A stretch of 64,000 nt of DNA from Corynebacterium sp. 122RC1 (lineage in GTDB: Bacteria; Actinomycetota; Actinomycetes; Mycobacteriales; Mycobacteriaceae). The stretch is taken from assembly GCF_024580955.1 (NCBI RefSeq), contig NZ_JANIKD010000006.1:1-64000 (forward strand). Direction: 5' to 3'. Shown here one piece after another: positions 16,703-29,093 of this stretch. The position numbers were made by a program, and so were the translations under genes. Position 1 is the stretch's first letter; every line of letters starts with the position of its first letter. Below the pieces are notes generated by a model. The model ran no database searches. It saw only the letters and a program-made list of their open reading frames with translations, and was not told the DNA's origin.

Positions 16703-18406
16703 TTAGTGTAGGCGACGCCGGCTGCGAGCGTTGAAGGCCCACCACAACACTGCAAGAAGAATTGCCAAAGCCACAAAAGAACCCACGTACACCGTGAACA
16801 CCGTCAGCGGCGGCAAGGAAAGCCCCCTGGGCAGCACCATGAAGGAAACCACCACCGAGTAGACAAGCACGCCAACTTGGAAGAGCAGTCTGTTTGCCCA
16901 TGCCGCAAGCGGCAGAATTGCCCAGAGCGCGTACCAGGGGTGCACCACGGGGAACAGCACCACCAGCACCAATGTTGCTACGCCGAGCCCGCCCACGGCA
17001 GCAATCCGGCCGTTCAACACTGCGAAAAGCATGCGGACCGTGAACGCGAGGATAGCCGCAATGCCCACGCCGCGAGTGACGCTCAGCATGGCCTCCGTGT
17101 GATCACCGAGGCCTAAGACCATTCCCACCCAGCCGAAAATCACGCCCACCGAGGTGGTTGCGGACATCCAACTGCGGATCGTCACCGCGCCGCCCTGGCT
17201 GGTGATCCAGCCCAAGCCAATCCCGGACACCCACGTCACCAACGCGACACTCAGGCACAACACCAGGATCTGGCAGGCGATCGCCAGCGTCAGGGCCCAC
17301 CACTTTGCCAAGCCACGCGCATGCAGGCTGCGGGCCAGCACCATGCCCACAAAACCTAGCGCCATAAAGCCGGTGACCTTGACCATGCCGGCGCAAGAGA
17401 TCAGTAAGCCGGAGGCGGCAATGTGCGCTGCCGCGCTGGGAAACAGCCCAGTTTCCAGCCGCCAGGCTCCGCGCAGCCCCAGCTCCAGCCCGCACAGCAT
17501 CAACCCCAGGAGAATCGCCTCGTTATGGATGCCGCCGATCAGGTGCAAGATCGTGAGCGGATTGAGTACACCGAGCCATAGTGCAGCCTGGGGGCGCACC
17601 CGGCAGCGCTTTGCTAGCGCCACGATTGCCCAGCCAGCGAGAGCCACACCAACGATGGAGCACAGCCGGTGCGCGAACACCGCCCACGCAACATTATCTG
17701 AGGTCACAATGCTGATAATTTTGGCGATCCCCAACGCCACCGGGCCATATGGTGAGGGGGAGTTCGCCCAAATAAAGGGAACGCTTCTGGCCAGTGGGTC
17801 GTCCGCGCCCAAGATTTCCACCGGCCCCGCCACGTAAGGGTCCAAGCCCTGGCGGGTAATCGAGCCGTTGGCCAAATAACTGTAGATATCCTGCGTAAAC
17901 ATTGGCGCGCTCGCCAGGATCGGCAAGCTCCACGCCAGAAATGTGCGCCGCAGCATACTCACGCTGACGACGCCGGGGTCGCGCTGCTTGGGGAACAGGA
18001 AGGCGCCCGTGAACGGCGCAAGCAGTACCCAGGCAACCACAAGGCAGCCAACACCGACGAAGCAGAGCATCATCGACGCGCTCATCATGCGCACCATGAG
18101 CGCGCCACCCGGGAAACTTGTGTAGGGATTGTCCACCACCGGAAGCGCCCCGGCGCCGAGGGCCCCGAAACCGAGCAGCAACGCGCCGAGGGTGCCGAGC
18201 CAGCGGATGAAGGCGAATTTTCGGAGGTCGGTGTAGCGCAGGTGAGCGCGCTGCAAAATGTCTACACCCGTTGCTGTGGCAACGAGGCCAAAGACCCGCT
18301 GGGTGGGCACCTCCACGTGCAAATGAGCCGAGCGCGAACCGGCCCGCCCCACTTGGGGGGCCTCGCTCCATAGGCGCCTTGCGGCCTCGCGCACGCGTTT
18401 TCTCAC
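16703..18406 (-). CDS. mptB: Alpha-1,6-mannosyltransferase of the MptB type
   Basis: A 567-residue polytopic GT-C glycosyltransferase with about 13 helices. The extracytoplasmic catalytic loop has the signature TQDIYSYLANGSITRQGLDPYVAGP typical of MptA/MptB mannosyltransferases. In corynebacteria MptB uses polyprenyl-phosphomannose to start the mannan core of lipomannan/lipoarabinomannan. The symbol rests on this motif and on the neighbourhood (suf operon on one side, ABC pair and ctaA on the other). The GTG start is preceded by -10 TAAGAT (minus strand, 18414-18419) at seven bases, suggesting a leaderless transcript. That hexamer overlaps the opposite-strand TATCTT in front of sufR. Confidence 0.85.
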   Translation of the reverse strand: MRKRVREAARRLWSEAPQVGRAGSRSAHLHVEVPTQRVFGLVATATGVDILQRAHLRYTDLRKFAFIRWLGTLGALLLGFGALGAGALPVVDNPYTSFPGGALMVRMMSASMMLCFVGVGCLVVAWVLLAPFTGAFLFPKQRDPGVVSVSMLRRTFLAWSLPILASAPMFTQDIYSYLANGSITRQGLDPYVAGPVEILGADDPLARSVPFIWANSPSPYGPVALGIAKIISIVTSDNVAWAVFAHRLCSIVGVALAGWAIVALAKRCRVRPQAALWLGVLNPLTILHLIGGIHNEAILLGLMLCGLELGLRGAWRLETGLFPSAAAHIAASGLLISCAGMVKVTGFMALGFVGMVLARSLHARGLAKWWALTLAIACQILVLCLSVALVTWVSGIGLGWITSQGGAVTIRSWMSATTSVGVIFGWVGMVLGLGDHTEAMLSVTRGVGIAAILAFTVRMLFAVLNGRIAAVGGLGVATLVLVVLFPVVHPWYALWAILPLAAWANRLLFQVGVLVYSVVVSFMVLPRGLSLPPLTVFTVYVGSFVALAILLAVLWWAFNARSRRRLH

Positions 18407-18508
18407 GCCGCTTATCTTACAAGGTCGGAAAGTGGCGGAATGAATAGCGACATATTAGTGTTGCTAAAAGATGTCCGCGGCCACGGATGTCTAGACCGGA
18501 TTCGAGTA
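18407..18508. promoter_or_regulatory. Overlapping divergent promoters mptB/sufR with inverted repeat
   Basis: ATCTTA/TAAGAT at 18413-18419 offers a -10 on each strand. Downstream, GACAT (18449-18453) and ATGTC (18471-18475) form an inverted repeat around a second -10-like TAGTGT (18456-18461). The repeat lies upstream of a near-perfect Shine-Dalgarno (18508-18518). It is a candidate SufR operator for autoregulation of the suf operon. Confidence 0.5.
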
Positions 18509-19219
18509 AAGGAGGTGAGAGCAATCGCCAAAGTACATGGGGCGGATGCTCGATCCACCGAAGGCGAAACCCGCCGCGAAATCATGCTCCTCATCCTGAA
18601 GGCGGGGCAGATTAGCGCAACGCAATTGGCGGAACAGTTGGGGCTGTCCGCCACCGGGATCAGGCGGCATTTAGATGTGCTCGTTGATGAAGGCCTCGCT
18701 GAACTGGCACCAGCCCGCCGTTCACATGGACGTGGGCGGCCTGCAAAGGCGTTCCGGCTCACCGCGAGTGGCAGAGCCCAGTTTGGCCATGAATATGACA
18801 CCCTCGCGGCACTCGCCCTGGAAACCCTGCGGGAGACTGCGGGGCAGGAGGCTGTGAAATCTTTCGCACTCAAGCGTGTTGAGCGGATCCTCCAGGGAAT
18901 CGCCGCACCGAGCGCGCGCGACGAGGCGTCGATACGCGAAACGGCCACAGCCGTCGTGGAAGCCTTCAGCAATCACGGATACGCCGCCACCGTCACCCAA
19001 GCGGGCAAAGGTGTGCAAATTTGCCAGCACCATTGCCCAATTGCGGAGGTAGCGCAGGAGTTCCCCGAACTCTGTGAGGCGGAGCATCAAGTAATCGCTG
19101 AGCTGCTCGGCCACCACGTGCAACCGCTGGCCTCCATCGCTGACGGGCACAACATCTGCACCACCAACATCCCCATCACCCCGATACACACCCATAAGAA
19201 AGGAGCGGTTGATGACTAG
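18440..19219 (+). CDS. sufR: Fe-S biogenesis transcriptional regulator SufR
   Basis: A regulator of up to 259 residues. A DeoR/ArsR-like winged helix ([21 protein letters not shown]) is followed by a C-terminal cysteine cluster, CQHHC ... ELCEAEH, expected to ligate an Fe-S cluster as in other SufR proteins. It leads the suf operon and probably represses it when clusters are sufficient. The start is uncertain. ATG 18440 is the first ATG and is used here. However, an almost ideal Shine-Dalgarno, AAAGGAGGTGA (18508-18518), lies inside the frame and is followed five bases later by ATC (18524), with GTG 18515 inside it. The first 25-28 residues may therefore not be made. The 3' end overlaps sufB by eight bases. 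Confidence 0.88.
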   Translation: MNSDILVLLKDVRGHGCLDRIRVKEVRAIAKVHGADARSTEGETRREIMLLILKAGQISATQLAEQLGLSATGIRRHLDVLVDEGLAELAPARRSHGRGRPAKAFRLTASGRAQFGHEYDTLAALALETLRETAGQEAVKSFALKRVERILQGIAAPSARDEASIRETATAVVEAFSNHGYAATVTQAGKGVQICQHHCPIAEVAQEFPELCEAEHQVIAELLGHHVQPLASIADGHNICTTNIPITPIHTHKKGAVDD

Positions 19220-20630
19220 TCCACAGACCGACGACGAGATCATCGAGTCCATCGGCCCATACAACTACGGCTGGCACGACTCCGACGTCGCAGGTGCCTC
19301 AGCGCGCCGCGGCCTGAACGAAGACGTAGTGCGAGACATCTCCGCGAAGAAGAACGAACCGGAATGGATGCTCGAACAGCGCCTCAAGGCCCTGGCAATC
19401 TTTGACAAGAAGCCACTACCCACCTGGGGCGCCGACCTCTCCGGCATTGACTTTGACAACATCAAATACTTTGTCCGCTCCACCGAACAGCAGGCAACGA
19501 GCTGGGAAGACCTCCCAGAGGACATCAAGAACACCTACGACCGCCTGGGCATCCCAGAGGCCGAGAAGCAGCGCCTCGTTGCAGGCGTTGCCGCACAATA
19601 CGAGTCCGAGGTGGTCTACCACCAAATCCGCGAGGACCTGGAAGCCCAGGGTGTGATCTTTGTGGACACCGACACCGCGCTCAAGGAACACGAGGAACTG
19701 TTCCGCGAGTACTTCGGCACCGTCATCCCCGCTGGTGACAACAAGTTCTCCGCCCTCAACTCCGCAGTGTGGTCCGGCGGATCCTTCATCTACGTGCCTA
19801 AGGGCGTGCACGTGGAGATCCCGCTGCAGGCCTACTTCCGCATCAACACCGAGAATATGGGCCAGTTCGAGCGCACCCTGATCATCGTGGATGAGGGCGC
19901 CTACGTCCACTACGTGGAAGGCTGCACCGCGCCAATCTACAAGTCCGACTCGTTGCACTCCGCCGTTGTGGAGATCATCGTGAAGAAGGGTGGTCGCTGC
20001 CGCTACACCACCATTCAGAACTGGTCCAACAACGTGTACAACCTGGTCACCAAGCGCACCAAGTGCGAAGAGGGCGCCACCATGGAATGGGTGGACGGCA
20101 ACATCGGTTCCAAGGTGACCATGAAGTACCCAGCCGTGTGGATGACCGGCCCCCACGCAAAGGGCGAGGTGCTTTCCGTGGCCTTCGCTGGTGAAGGCCA
20201 GTTCCAGGACACCGGCGCAAAGATGACGCACATGGCGCCTTACACCTCCTCGAACATCGTGAGCAAGTCCGTGGCCCGCGGCGGCGGCCGTGCAGCCTAC
20301 CGCGGCCTGGTGCGCATCAACGCAAACGCCCACCACTCCACCTCCAACGTGGAATGTGACGCGCTGCTGGTGGACAACATCTCCCGTTCCGACACCTACC
20401 CATACAACGACATCCGCAACGACCACGTCTCCCTGGGCCACGAGGCTACCGTCTCCCAGGTCTCCGAGGAGCAGTTGTTCTACCTCATGTCCCGCGGCAT
20501 CGCGGAAGACGAGGCAATGGCCATGATCGTGCGCGGCTTCGTGGAGCCAATCGCCAAGGAACTGCCAATGGAGTACGCCCTCGAGCTCAACCGCCTCATC
20601 GAACTGCAAATGGAAGGATCCGTGGGCTAA
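19212..20630 (+). CDS. sufB: Fe-S cluster assembly scaffold subunit SufB
   Basis: A 472-residue SufB, part of the SufBC2D scaffold that builds Fe-S clusters. The C-terminal beta-helix core contains [18 protein letters not shown], where the conserved cysteine and ENDRD-like positions of the family occur, followed by [17 protein letters not shown]. No intein interrupts it, unlike mycobacterial SufB. ATG 19212 was preferred over the in-frame TTG 19209 because AGGAG (19200-19205) is well placed. It overlaps sufR and is immediately followed by sufD. Confidence 0.97.
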   Translation: MTSPQTDDEIIESIGPYNYGWHDSDVAGASARRGLNEDVVRDISAKKNEPEWMLEQRLKALAIFDKKPLPTWGADLSGIDFDNIKYFVRSTEQQATSWEDLPEDIKNTYDRLGIPEAEKQRLVAGVAAQYESEVVYHQIREDLEAQGVIFVDTDTALKEHEELFREYFGTVIPAGDNKFSALNSAVWSGGSFIYVPKGVHVEIPLQAYFRINTENMGQFERTLIIVDEGAYVHYVEGCTAPIYKSDSLHSAVVEIIVKKGGRCRYTTIQNWSNNVYNLVTKRTKCEEGATMEWVDGNIGSKVTMKYPAVWMTGPHAKGEVLSVAFAGEGQFQDTGAKMTHMAPYTSSNIVSKSVARGGGRAAYRGLVRINANAHHSTSNVECDALLVDNISRSDTYPYNDIRNDHVSLGHEATVSQVSEEQLFYLMSRGIAEDEAMAMIVRGFVEPIAKELPMEYALELNRLIELQMEGSVG

Positions 20631-21770
20631 ATGGTCAAAAACGCAACCGTCCACAACAACAAAGGCGACCTGTTCACCTCCTTCTCCGTCGAAGACTTTG
20701 AGGTCCCCCAAGGCCGCGACGAAGTGTGGCAATTCGTGCCGCTGCGCCGCCTGCGGGGCCTGCACGACGGCAGCTTTGGCGACGTGGCCAGCGCGGAATA
20801 CGCGGTAAAGGCCGAAGCGCCCGTCACCGTAGAAACCGTAGGCATGGACGACGCCCGCGTGGGCCGCACAGGCGGGGCAGTGGACCGAGTAGGTGCACAG
20901 GCCTACTCCTCCGCAACCTCCGCCACCCTGGTGAGCGTGCCCGCCAACACCAAGGTTGAGGAACCAATCGTGGTGAGCTTTACCGGCGCCGGCGAGGGAG
21001 TCACCTTTGGCCACCTGGTTATTGAGGTAGCCACCGGCGCGGAAGCAGTAGTAGACCTGCGCTACACCGGCAGCGCCACCCACGCCGACAACGTGGAATT
21101 CGTTCTCGGAGACGCCGCCCGCCTCACGGTGATCGTGGACGCATCCTGGGACGACGACGCCGTCCACGCCTCGGGCCAATGCGCGATCGTCGGACGCGAT
21201 GCTGTGCTGCGCCTCAACACCGCAGTCTTCGGCGGCGAGCTTGTGCGCCTCATCCCGCGCGTCAAGTTCACCGCCCCAGGCGGCGACGCCGAACTGCTCG
21301 GCGTCTACTTTGCCGACGCAGGGCAGTTCTTCGAGCAGCGACTGCTCGTAGACCACGCCGTGCCGAACTGCCGCTCCAATGTGCTCTACAAGGGCGCACT
21401 CCAAGGCAAGGACGCCCGCACCGCTTGGGTAGGCGACGTACTCATCCGAGCTAACGCACAGGGCACCGACACCTACGAGGCGAACCGCAACCTCGTCCTC
21501 ACCGAAGGCGCACGCGCAGACGCCGTGCCAAACCTTGAAATCGAAACCGGCGAAATCACCGGCGCAGGCCACGCCGCAACCGTGGGCCGCTTTGACGATG
21601 AACAAGAGTTCTACCTCCGCGCACGCGGTATCCCACTCGAAGAAGCACGCCGCCTTATCGTGCGCGGGTTCTTCTCCGAGGTCATCGGCCGCATTCCAGT
21701 GGCCAGCATCCGCGAAGAACTTGAAAGCCGCGTAGCCGAAGAACTCGACCGCCAACTTCACAAAGCCTAA
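20631..21770 (+). CDS. sufD: Fe-S cluster assembly subunit SufD
   Basis: A 379-residue SufD, paralogue and partner of SufB in the SufBC2D complex. The C-terminal core has the family ending GHAATVGRFDDEQEFYLRARGI with the IVRGFF segment, parallel to SufB. The ATG comes directly after the sufB stop with no gap, so translational coupling is expected. Position and length (about 380-400 usual) agree with the family. Confidence 0.96.
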   Translation: MVKNATVHNNKGDLFTSFSVEDFEVPQGRDEVWQFVPLRRLRGLHDGSFGDVASAEYAVKAEAPVTVETVGMDDARVGRTGGAVDRVGAQAYSSATSATLVSVPANTKVEEPIVVSFTGAGEGVTFGHLVIEVATGAEAVVDLRYTGSATHADNVEFVLGDAARLTVIVDASWDDDAVHASGQCAIVGRDAVLRLNTAVFGGELVRLIPRVKFTAPGGDAELLGVYFADAGQFFEQRLLVDHAVPNCRSNVLYKGALQGKDARTAWVGDVLIRANAQGTDTYEANRNLVLTEGARADAVPNLEIETGEITGAGHAATVGRFDDEQEFYLRARGIPLEEARRLIVRGFFSEVIGRIPVASIREELESRVAEELDRQLHKA

Positions 21771-21781
21771 GGAACACCCAC

Positions 21782-24214
<2,433 letters not shown>

Positions 24215-24218
<4 letters not shown>

Positions 24219-24577
24219 CTGAAGAAGCTGTGCCAACGAAACCCGAGCAGTCCGAAGCAGATCTGGCCCGCGCTGCAGACGTGGAGGAGTACTTGCGCGA
24301 TGTGATCGATCCCGAGCTCGGAATCAATGTTGTAGACCTAGGACTCGTTTACGACATCTGGATCGAAAACAACGATGAAGCACAGGTGAACATGACCCTC
24401 ACCTCACCCGCTTGCCCACTTACGGACGTGCTGGAAGACCAGGCACAGTCCGCAGTGGTCGGCAATGGGGCAGCATCCAAGCTCACCATCAATTGGGTGT
24501 GGATGCCGCCTTGGGGGCCTCACATGATCACTGAAGACGGCCGCGAGCAGCTTCGGGCTCTAGGCTTCAGCGTGTAG
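24215..24577 (+). CDS. sufT: DUF59 metal-sulfur cluster assembly factor (SufT-like)
   Basis: A 120-residue DUF59/MIP18-family protein. The core pattern is VIDPELGINVVDLGLVYDI ... NMTLTSPACPLTDVLEDQ, with the conserved cysteine in TSPACP. Proteins of this family help mature Fe-S enzymes. It ends the sufRBDCSU operon, coupled to sufU by an ATGA overlap. Its last 18 bases overlap the convergent HNH gene, with no terminator between them. Confidence 0.93.
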
Positions 24578-25681
24578 TTCAGCTTCCGCTCGCCATCCTT
24601 TTTTGGTGGCGGGGTGGCTGTTGTATTCAGGTGGCGCTTTATCGTGCCTCCTGAAGGCGGGTCTTCCGCGCGCGTCGCGGAACATCCGCCCATTTTTGTC
24701 TCGGTCCCCGTCATCGTTTGCGGCATTGTGTGGTCTACACAGCAGCATCATGTTCTCAATAACTGTGGCCCCACCATTGGACCAGGCCTGAATGTGGTGG
24801 TACTGGCACTTCCATGCCGGCATGTCGCAGTCTGGGTGCGGGCAGATCATGAGCTCGGTGCGCATGACCAGGCGTTCCTCTTCGTTGGCGAAACGTCGGA
24901 TTGGCAACGCCTCCGCCATGATCTCACCTTTTTCATTGGCTGCACTCACGATCACGAAACCAGTATCGGAGATCTCCACACCGTCGAGCTCATGGAGAGG
25001 CACGCCACACCCATCAGCCGTGTACACATGCCCGTCGCTGAAATAGCCCTCGCTGGGGCGCAGTGGGAGGAAGAGCAGCGGCATGTAGACCTTTTTGGTG
25101 TGCGGCTGCCCGCCTTTCAGCAGCTCCAGCATTGCCACTGCGAACGCCTGCGCATGCTCCATGCCCTCGTTCTTCATTAGCTGACGCACCCGCGGCGCGA
25201 GGTTTTGTTCGACCTGCGTGAGGTCGGCGTCCGCAAACTGCCCCATCAACCGCCGCTGTCCGGCAGCGTCCGCCTTCTTCTGCGTCTGGGCCTTCGGCAG
25301 CCGCTTCACCGGCACGCCCGTGAGATTATGCTCCCGCACAATGGCAATTGCTTGTGCCTTCGCCTTGTCCACGCTCATCCCAGTAACAGCCTTCAGGCAC
25401 TCAATCAGCACCTCATCCCGAGAGACATCTTTCGCCGTGAGCTGGTTCACCGCGGATGCCAGTACCCGCAGCACCCCAAGCCCGTAGCCTTTCGCCGCCC
25501 GCTTGACCGCAGCGCCGGTGTAGAAACCGTGGATCCAAAGCAGCCGCCCCACTTCGCTGGTTTCCATACCCAGCGTCTCCGCGAGCTGCGCTCGAGGCAT
25601 GCTGCGCGCAGCCCTGGCGACGTCGACAAGAAAGTCAACCCCCAGGCCTGTGTAGGCGCGCGCAACATCAAAAGTGTTCAT
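24560..25681 (-). CDS. HNH endonuclease domain protein (DUF222-like)
   Basis: A 373-residue protein with an N-terminal helical domain of the DUF222 type found in actinobacterial HNH proteins, and an HNH nuclease motif near 295-325: CPHPDCDMPAWKCQYHHIQ, then NGGATVIENMMLLCRPHN. Two Cys pairs likely bind zinc around the nuclease core. The C-terminal tail is basic. Such genes are often multicopy in corynebacteria and may be parts of mobile or conflict systems, but nothing mobile is seen here. It converges on the suf operon with an 18-base overlap. Confidence 0.88.
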   Translation of the reverse strand: MNTFDVARAYTGLGVDFLVDVARAARSMPRAQLAETLGMETSEVGRLLWIHGFYTGAAVKRAAKGYGLGVLRVLASAVNQLTAKDVSRDEVLIECLKAVTGMSVDKAKAQAIAIVREHNLTGVPVKRLPKAQTQKKADAAGQRRLMGQFADADLTQVEQNLAPRVRQLMKNEGMEHAQAFAVAMLELLKGGQPHTKKVYMPLLFLPLRPSEGYFSDGHVYTADGCGVPLHELDGVEISDTGFVIVSAANEKGEIMAEALPIRRFANEEERLVMRTELMICPHPDCDMPAWKCQYHHIQAWSNGGATVIENMMLLCRPHNAANDDGDRDKNGRMFRDARGRPAFRRHDKAPPEYNSHPATKKGWRAEAELHAEA

Positions 25682-25809
25682 GGCGGCTAGGTAACCAGCA
25701 AGTCAATCCCGCTGCAATGACAAACAGTACCCAACCCGCTGTTTCTGTGGAATTTCGCCAAGTTTTCCACAGAACGCCCGCCCCGCGAAGTCACCCACTT
25801 GACAATTGG

Positions 25810-25822
25810 TACAATCGTCCGG
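25810..25822 (+). promoter_or_regulatory. -10 element of a leaderless ABC-F transcript
   Basis: TACAAT (25810-25815) ends six bases before the GTG start of the ABC-F gene, so transcription should begin at or next to the start codon. A TTGACA (25799-25804) is nearby but too close to act as its -35. Confidence 0.6.
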
Positions 25823-27453
25823 TGATTGTGACCAATGATTTTGAAGTCCGCGTCGGTGCACGCACCCTCCTCAACGCACCCGGCCAGCATCTCCGAGTGC
25901 AGCCCGGAGACCGGATAGGACTCGTTGGCCGCAACGGCGCAGGAAAAACCACCACCATGCGCATACTTGCAGGGGAAACTGAACCATACGCCGGCTCGGT
26001 GACCCGCAGCGGTGAGATCGGCTACCTCCCCCAGGACTCCCGTGAGGGCAACATCGAGCAGACGGCCCGTGACCGCGTCCTCTCCGCCCGTGGGCTGGAC
26101 TCCATCATCCGCAACATGGAGCGCCAGCAGGAGATCATGGAAACTACGGAGTCGGAAGCCAAGCGGGATCAGGCCATTAAGAAGTACGCCCGCCTGGAAG
26201 AGCGCTATCACGCGCTCGGTGGCTATGAGGCCAACGCAGAAGCCGCTCAGATTTGCGACAACCTGGGCCTTCCCGCCCGCATCTTAGAACAGCAGCTCAA
26301 AACCCTTTCCGGTGGCCAGCGCCGCCGCGTCGAGTTGGCGCAGATCCTCTTCGCTGCCTCCGCGGGTTCGGGGAAGTCCCAGACCACCCTCCTGCTTGAC
26401 GAGCCCACGAACCACCTTGATGCGGATTCGATCACCTGGCTGCGCGGCTTCCTTTCCAAGCATGAAGGCGGCCTGATCATGATTTCCCACGACGTGGATC
26501 TCCTTGAGGCTGTCTGCAACAAGATTTGGTTCCTCGATGCTGTCCGCGCCGAGGCCGATGTCTACAACATGGGGTTCAAGAAGTATTTGGATGCCCGTGC
26601 TACGGATGAGGCTCGTCGCCGTCGTGAGCGCGCGAATGCGGAGAAGAAGGCATCTGCGTTGCGGGATCAGGCTGCGCGCCTCGGTGCGAAGGCAACGAAG
26701 GCGGCTGCGGCGAAGCAGATGTTGGCACGCGCGGATCGCATGTTGGGTTCGCTGGATGATGTCCGGCAGGCGGATAGGGTGGCACACATCTCCTTTCCTG
26801 AGCCGGCTGCTTGCGGCAAGACCCCTCTGAATGCGAAGGGGCTGACCAAGATGTACGGCTCCCTGGAGGTGTTCGCCGGTGTGGACCTTGCCATTGACAA
26901 GGGTTCCCGCGTGGTGGTGCTGGGTTACAACGGCGCGGGCAAGACCACGTTGCTGAAATTGTTGGCGGGTGTGGAGCGTACCGACGGCGAAGGCGGCATC
27001 GTTACAGGCCACGGGCTGAAGATCGGTTACTTTGCCCAGGAGCATGACACGATCGACCCTGAGAAGTCGGTGTGGCAGAACACCATTGAGGCTTGCCCGG
27101 AGGCGGGGGAGCAGGACCTGCGTGGCCTGCTCGGTGCGTTTATGTTCCAGGGGGAGCAGCTTGATCAGCCGGCCGGCACGCTGTCTGGTGGTGAGAAAAC
27201 CCGCCTAGCCCTTGCCGCGCTCGTGAGCTCCCGAGCCAACGTCCTTCTCCTTGATGAGCCCACCAATAACCTGGACCCGGTGTCGCGCGAGCAGGTTCTT
27301 GATGCGTTGCGGACGTATTCGGGCGCGGTGGTGTTGGTGACACACGACCCAGGCGCGGTGAAGGCCCTTGAGCCTGAGCGTGTGATCGTTTTGCCGGATG
27401 GCGATGAGGATTTGTGGAGCGATGATTACATGGAGTTGGTGGAGCTGGCTTAG
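25822..27453 (+). CDS. ABC-F family ATPase
   Basis: A 543-residue protein with two fused ABC ATPase domains and no membrane segment. Domain 1 has Walker [15 protein letters not shown], signature [11 protein letters not shown] and Walker [13 protein letters not shown]. Domain 2 has [24 protein letters not shown] and [12 protein letters not shown]. The linker between them is Lys/Arg/Ala-rich and helical (about 255-315). ABC-F proteins act on the ribosome in translation control or antibiotic protection; which applies here is not known. GTG 25822 was preferred to the upstream frame because a -10 TACAAT lies six bases before it and the protein then begins [16 protein letters not shown]. It ends four bases inside the convergent gene. 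Confidence 0.92.
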   Translation: MIVTNDFEVRVGARTLLNAPGQHLRVQPGDRIGLVGRNGAGKTTTMRILAGETEPYAGSVTRSGEIGYLPQDSREGNIEQTARDRVLSARGLDSIIRNMERQQEIMETTESEAKRDQAIKKYARLEERYHALGGYEANAEAAQICDNLGLPARILEQQLKTLSGGQRRRVELAQILFAASAGSGKSQTTLLLDEPTNHLDADSITWLRGFLSKHEGGLIMISHDVDLLEAVCNKIWFLDAVRAEADVYNMGFKKYLDARATDEARRRRERANAEKKASALRDQAARLGAKATKAAAAKQMLARADRMLGSLDDVRQADRVAHISFPEPAACGKTPLNAKGLTKMYGSLEVFAGVDLAIDKGSRVVVLGYNGAGKTTLLKLLAGVERTDGEGGIVTGHGLKIGYFAQEHDTIDPEKSVWQNTIEACPEAGEQDLRGLLGAFMFQGEQLDQPAGTLSGGEKTRLALAALVSSRANVLLLDEPTNNLDPVSREQVLDALRTYSGAVVLVTHDPGAVKALEPERVIVLPDGDEDLWSDDYMELVELA

Positions 27454-28814
27454 TTCCGGAATCCGTGTACGGGCGCGGGGATGAATCCTCCGCGGCTGAT
27501 GAAGGCGGCGTTGTCTACTTGGGAGACGGGGATGACGGGGGCGTAGCCGAGGAGCCCGCCGAAGTTCACTTCGTCGCCGGGTTTTGTGCCGGGTACGGGG
27601 ATGACGCGCACGGCGGTGGTTTTGTGGTTCATGACGCCGATGGCGGCTTCGTCGGCGATCATCCCGGAGATGAGGCTGGCGCTGGTGTCGCCTGGGATTG
27701 CCACCATGTCTAGTCCCACGGAGCAGATTGCGGTCATGGCCTCGAGTTTGTCGATGCTGATGTTTCCCGCGCGGACGGCGTCGATCATTCCCTTGTCCTC
27801 GGACACTGGGATGAAGGAGCCCGACAGCCCGCCCACCCGTGAGCATGCCATCATGCCGCCTTTCTTGACGGCGTCGTTGAGCAGTGCGAGTGCTGCGGTG
27901 GTGCCGTGGGTGCCTACCTGCGCAAGCCCCATGTGCTCCATGATGTGCGCGACGGAATCGCCGAGCTCCGCGGTGGGGGCTAGGGAGAGATCGACGATAC
28001 CAAATGGCACGCCGAGCCGTTCGGATGCCATGGTGCCCACGAGTTGGCCGGCGCGGGTGATTTTGAAGGCCGCCTTTTTGATGGCTTCGGCTACTTCGTC
28101 GAGGGTCGCGCCATCGAGGTCGCCTAGTGCCCGGTTGACCACACCTGGGCCGGAGACGCCCACGGATACCACGCAGTCTGGTTCCTCTACGCCGTGGAAG
28201 GCGCCGGCCATGAAGGGGTTGTCGCCTACGGCGTTGGCGAACACCACGAGTTTGGCGCAGGCGATGGCGCTGCGGTCGGCGGTGCGTGCGGCGGCGTCCT
28301 TGATCACTTCGCCCATGAGTGCCACGGCGTCCATGTTGATGCCGGCGCGGGAGGAACCGATGTTGACTGACGAGCATACGACGTCGGTCTCGGTGAGGGC
28401 TTCGGGGATGGATCGGATCAGGCGCTCGTCCCCGGCGGTCATGCCTTTTTCCACAATGGCGGAGTAGCCGCCGATGAAGTTCACTCCCACTTCTTTCGCC
28501 GCTCGGTCGAGTGCGTGGGCGAGTGCTACGGGGGAGCCCTCAACGGCAGAGGTGATCAGGGCGATCGGGGTGACGGAGATGCGTTTATTGACGATGGGGA
28601 TGCCGAGTTCCCGCTCGATGCTTTCGCACTGCGCAACTAGGTGTTCTGCCTGTGTGGTGATTTTTTGGTAGACGGCCTCGCAGGTGTCTTCCATGGTGCC
28701 GCGCACGCAGTCGAGCAGGGAGATGCCCATGGTGACGGTGCGGATGTCGAGCCGGTATTGCTCGATCATTTCGATGGTGTCGAGGATGTTTGACGCTGAG
28801 TGTTGGATGGTCAT
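27450..28814 (-). CDS. PFL/DUF711 (UPF0210) family protein
   Basis: A 454-residue protein of the UPF0210/DUF711 family, structurally related to pyruvate formate-lyase barrels but of unknown biochemical role. Conserved stretches include [14 protein letters not shown] near the N-terminus, [17 protein letters not shown], and the glycine-rich [27 protein letters not shown] near the C-terminus. Its ATG overlaps the stop of the ACT-domain gene (TAATG). DUF711 and ACT genes occur as a pair in many bacteria and archaea, so they probably act together, the ACT protein perhaps sensing an amino acid. No function is claimed. Confidence 0.9.
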   Translation of the reverse strand: MTIQHSASNILDTIEMIEQYRLDIRTVTMGISLLDCVRGTMEDTCEAVYQKITTQAEHLVAQCESIERELGIPIVNKRISVTPIALITSAVEGSPVALAHALDRAAKEVGVNFIGGYSAIVEKGMTAGDERLIRSIPEALTETDVVCSSVNIGSSRAGINMDAVALMGEVIKDAAARTADRSAIACAKLVVFANAVGDNPFMAGAFHGVEEPDCVVSVGVSGPGVVNRALGDLDGATLDEVAEAIKKAAFKITRAGQLVGTMASERLGVPFGIVDLSLAPTAELGDSVAHIMEHMGLAQVGTHGTTAALALLNDAVKKGGMMACSRVGGLSGSFIPVSEDKGMIDAVRAGNISIDKLEAMTAICSVGLDMVAIPGDTSASLISGMIADEAAIGVMNHKTTAVRVIPVPGTKPGDEVNFGGLLGYAPVIPVSQVDNAAFISRGGFIPAPVHGFRN

Positions 28815-29083
28815 TAGATCACGTTCATTGCGTCGAAGATGGCCTGTGACTGGATGCGGATCACCAGTTGCTCTTGCTCGCCCACTGCGTCCATCCGCTC
28901 CTGAATGGTGGCGATGTCCACCTCTGCTTCGTCGAAGGCAACGTGCAGGATCATGGTGAAGTATTCACCCATGAGGGTTTGGGAGACGTTGTGAATATTC
29001 ACGTTCATTTCGGCACAGGCGGTGGACACGGCAGCGATGATGCCGGTGTGGTCTACACCGGTCACAGTCATAATGGCAAACAT
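28814..29083 (-). CDS. ACT domain protein (UPF0237)
   Basis: An 89-residue protein made of one ACT domain: [37 protein letters not shown], then [11 protein letters not shown]. It is the UPF0237 type and is coupled by overlap to the UPF0210/DUF711 gene. ACT domains bind small ligands, usually amino acids, at dimer interfaces. It lies 10 bases after the glutamine amidotransferase gene, so acnR, the amidotransferase and this pair may share a transcript. Confidence 0.93.
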   Translation of the reverse strand: MFAIMTVTGVDHTGIIAAVSTACAEMNVNIHNVSQTLMGEYFTMILHVAFDEAEVDIATIQERMDAVGEQEQLVIRIQSQAIFDAMNVI

Positions 29084-29093
29084 GCCAGAGATG

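Noticed and set aside
19416-21761. A 781-residue minus-strand frame opposite sufB-sufD
   Set aside because: It is a shadow of two well-conserved suf genes, with no motif and an unnatural His/Val/Gly-rich composition.
24560-25681. The HNH gene as part of an intron or mobile element
   Set aside because: No reverse transcriptase, intron ends, inverted repeats or target duplications were seen around it.
25799-25804. TTGACA as a -35 for the ABC-F gene
   Set aside because: It is only five bases from the TACAAT -10, and no -10 lies 16-18 bases downstream of it.
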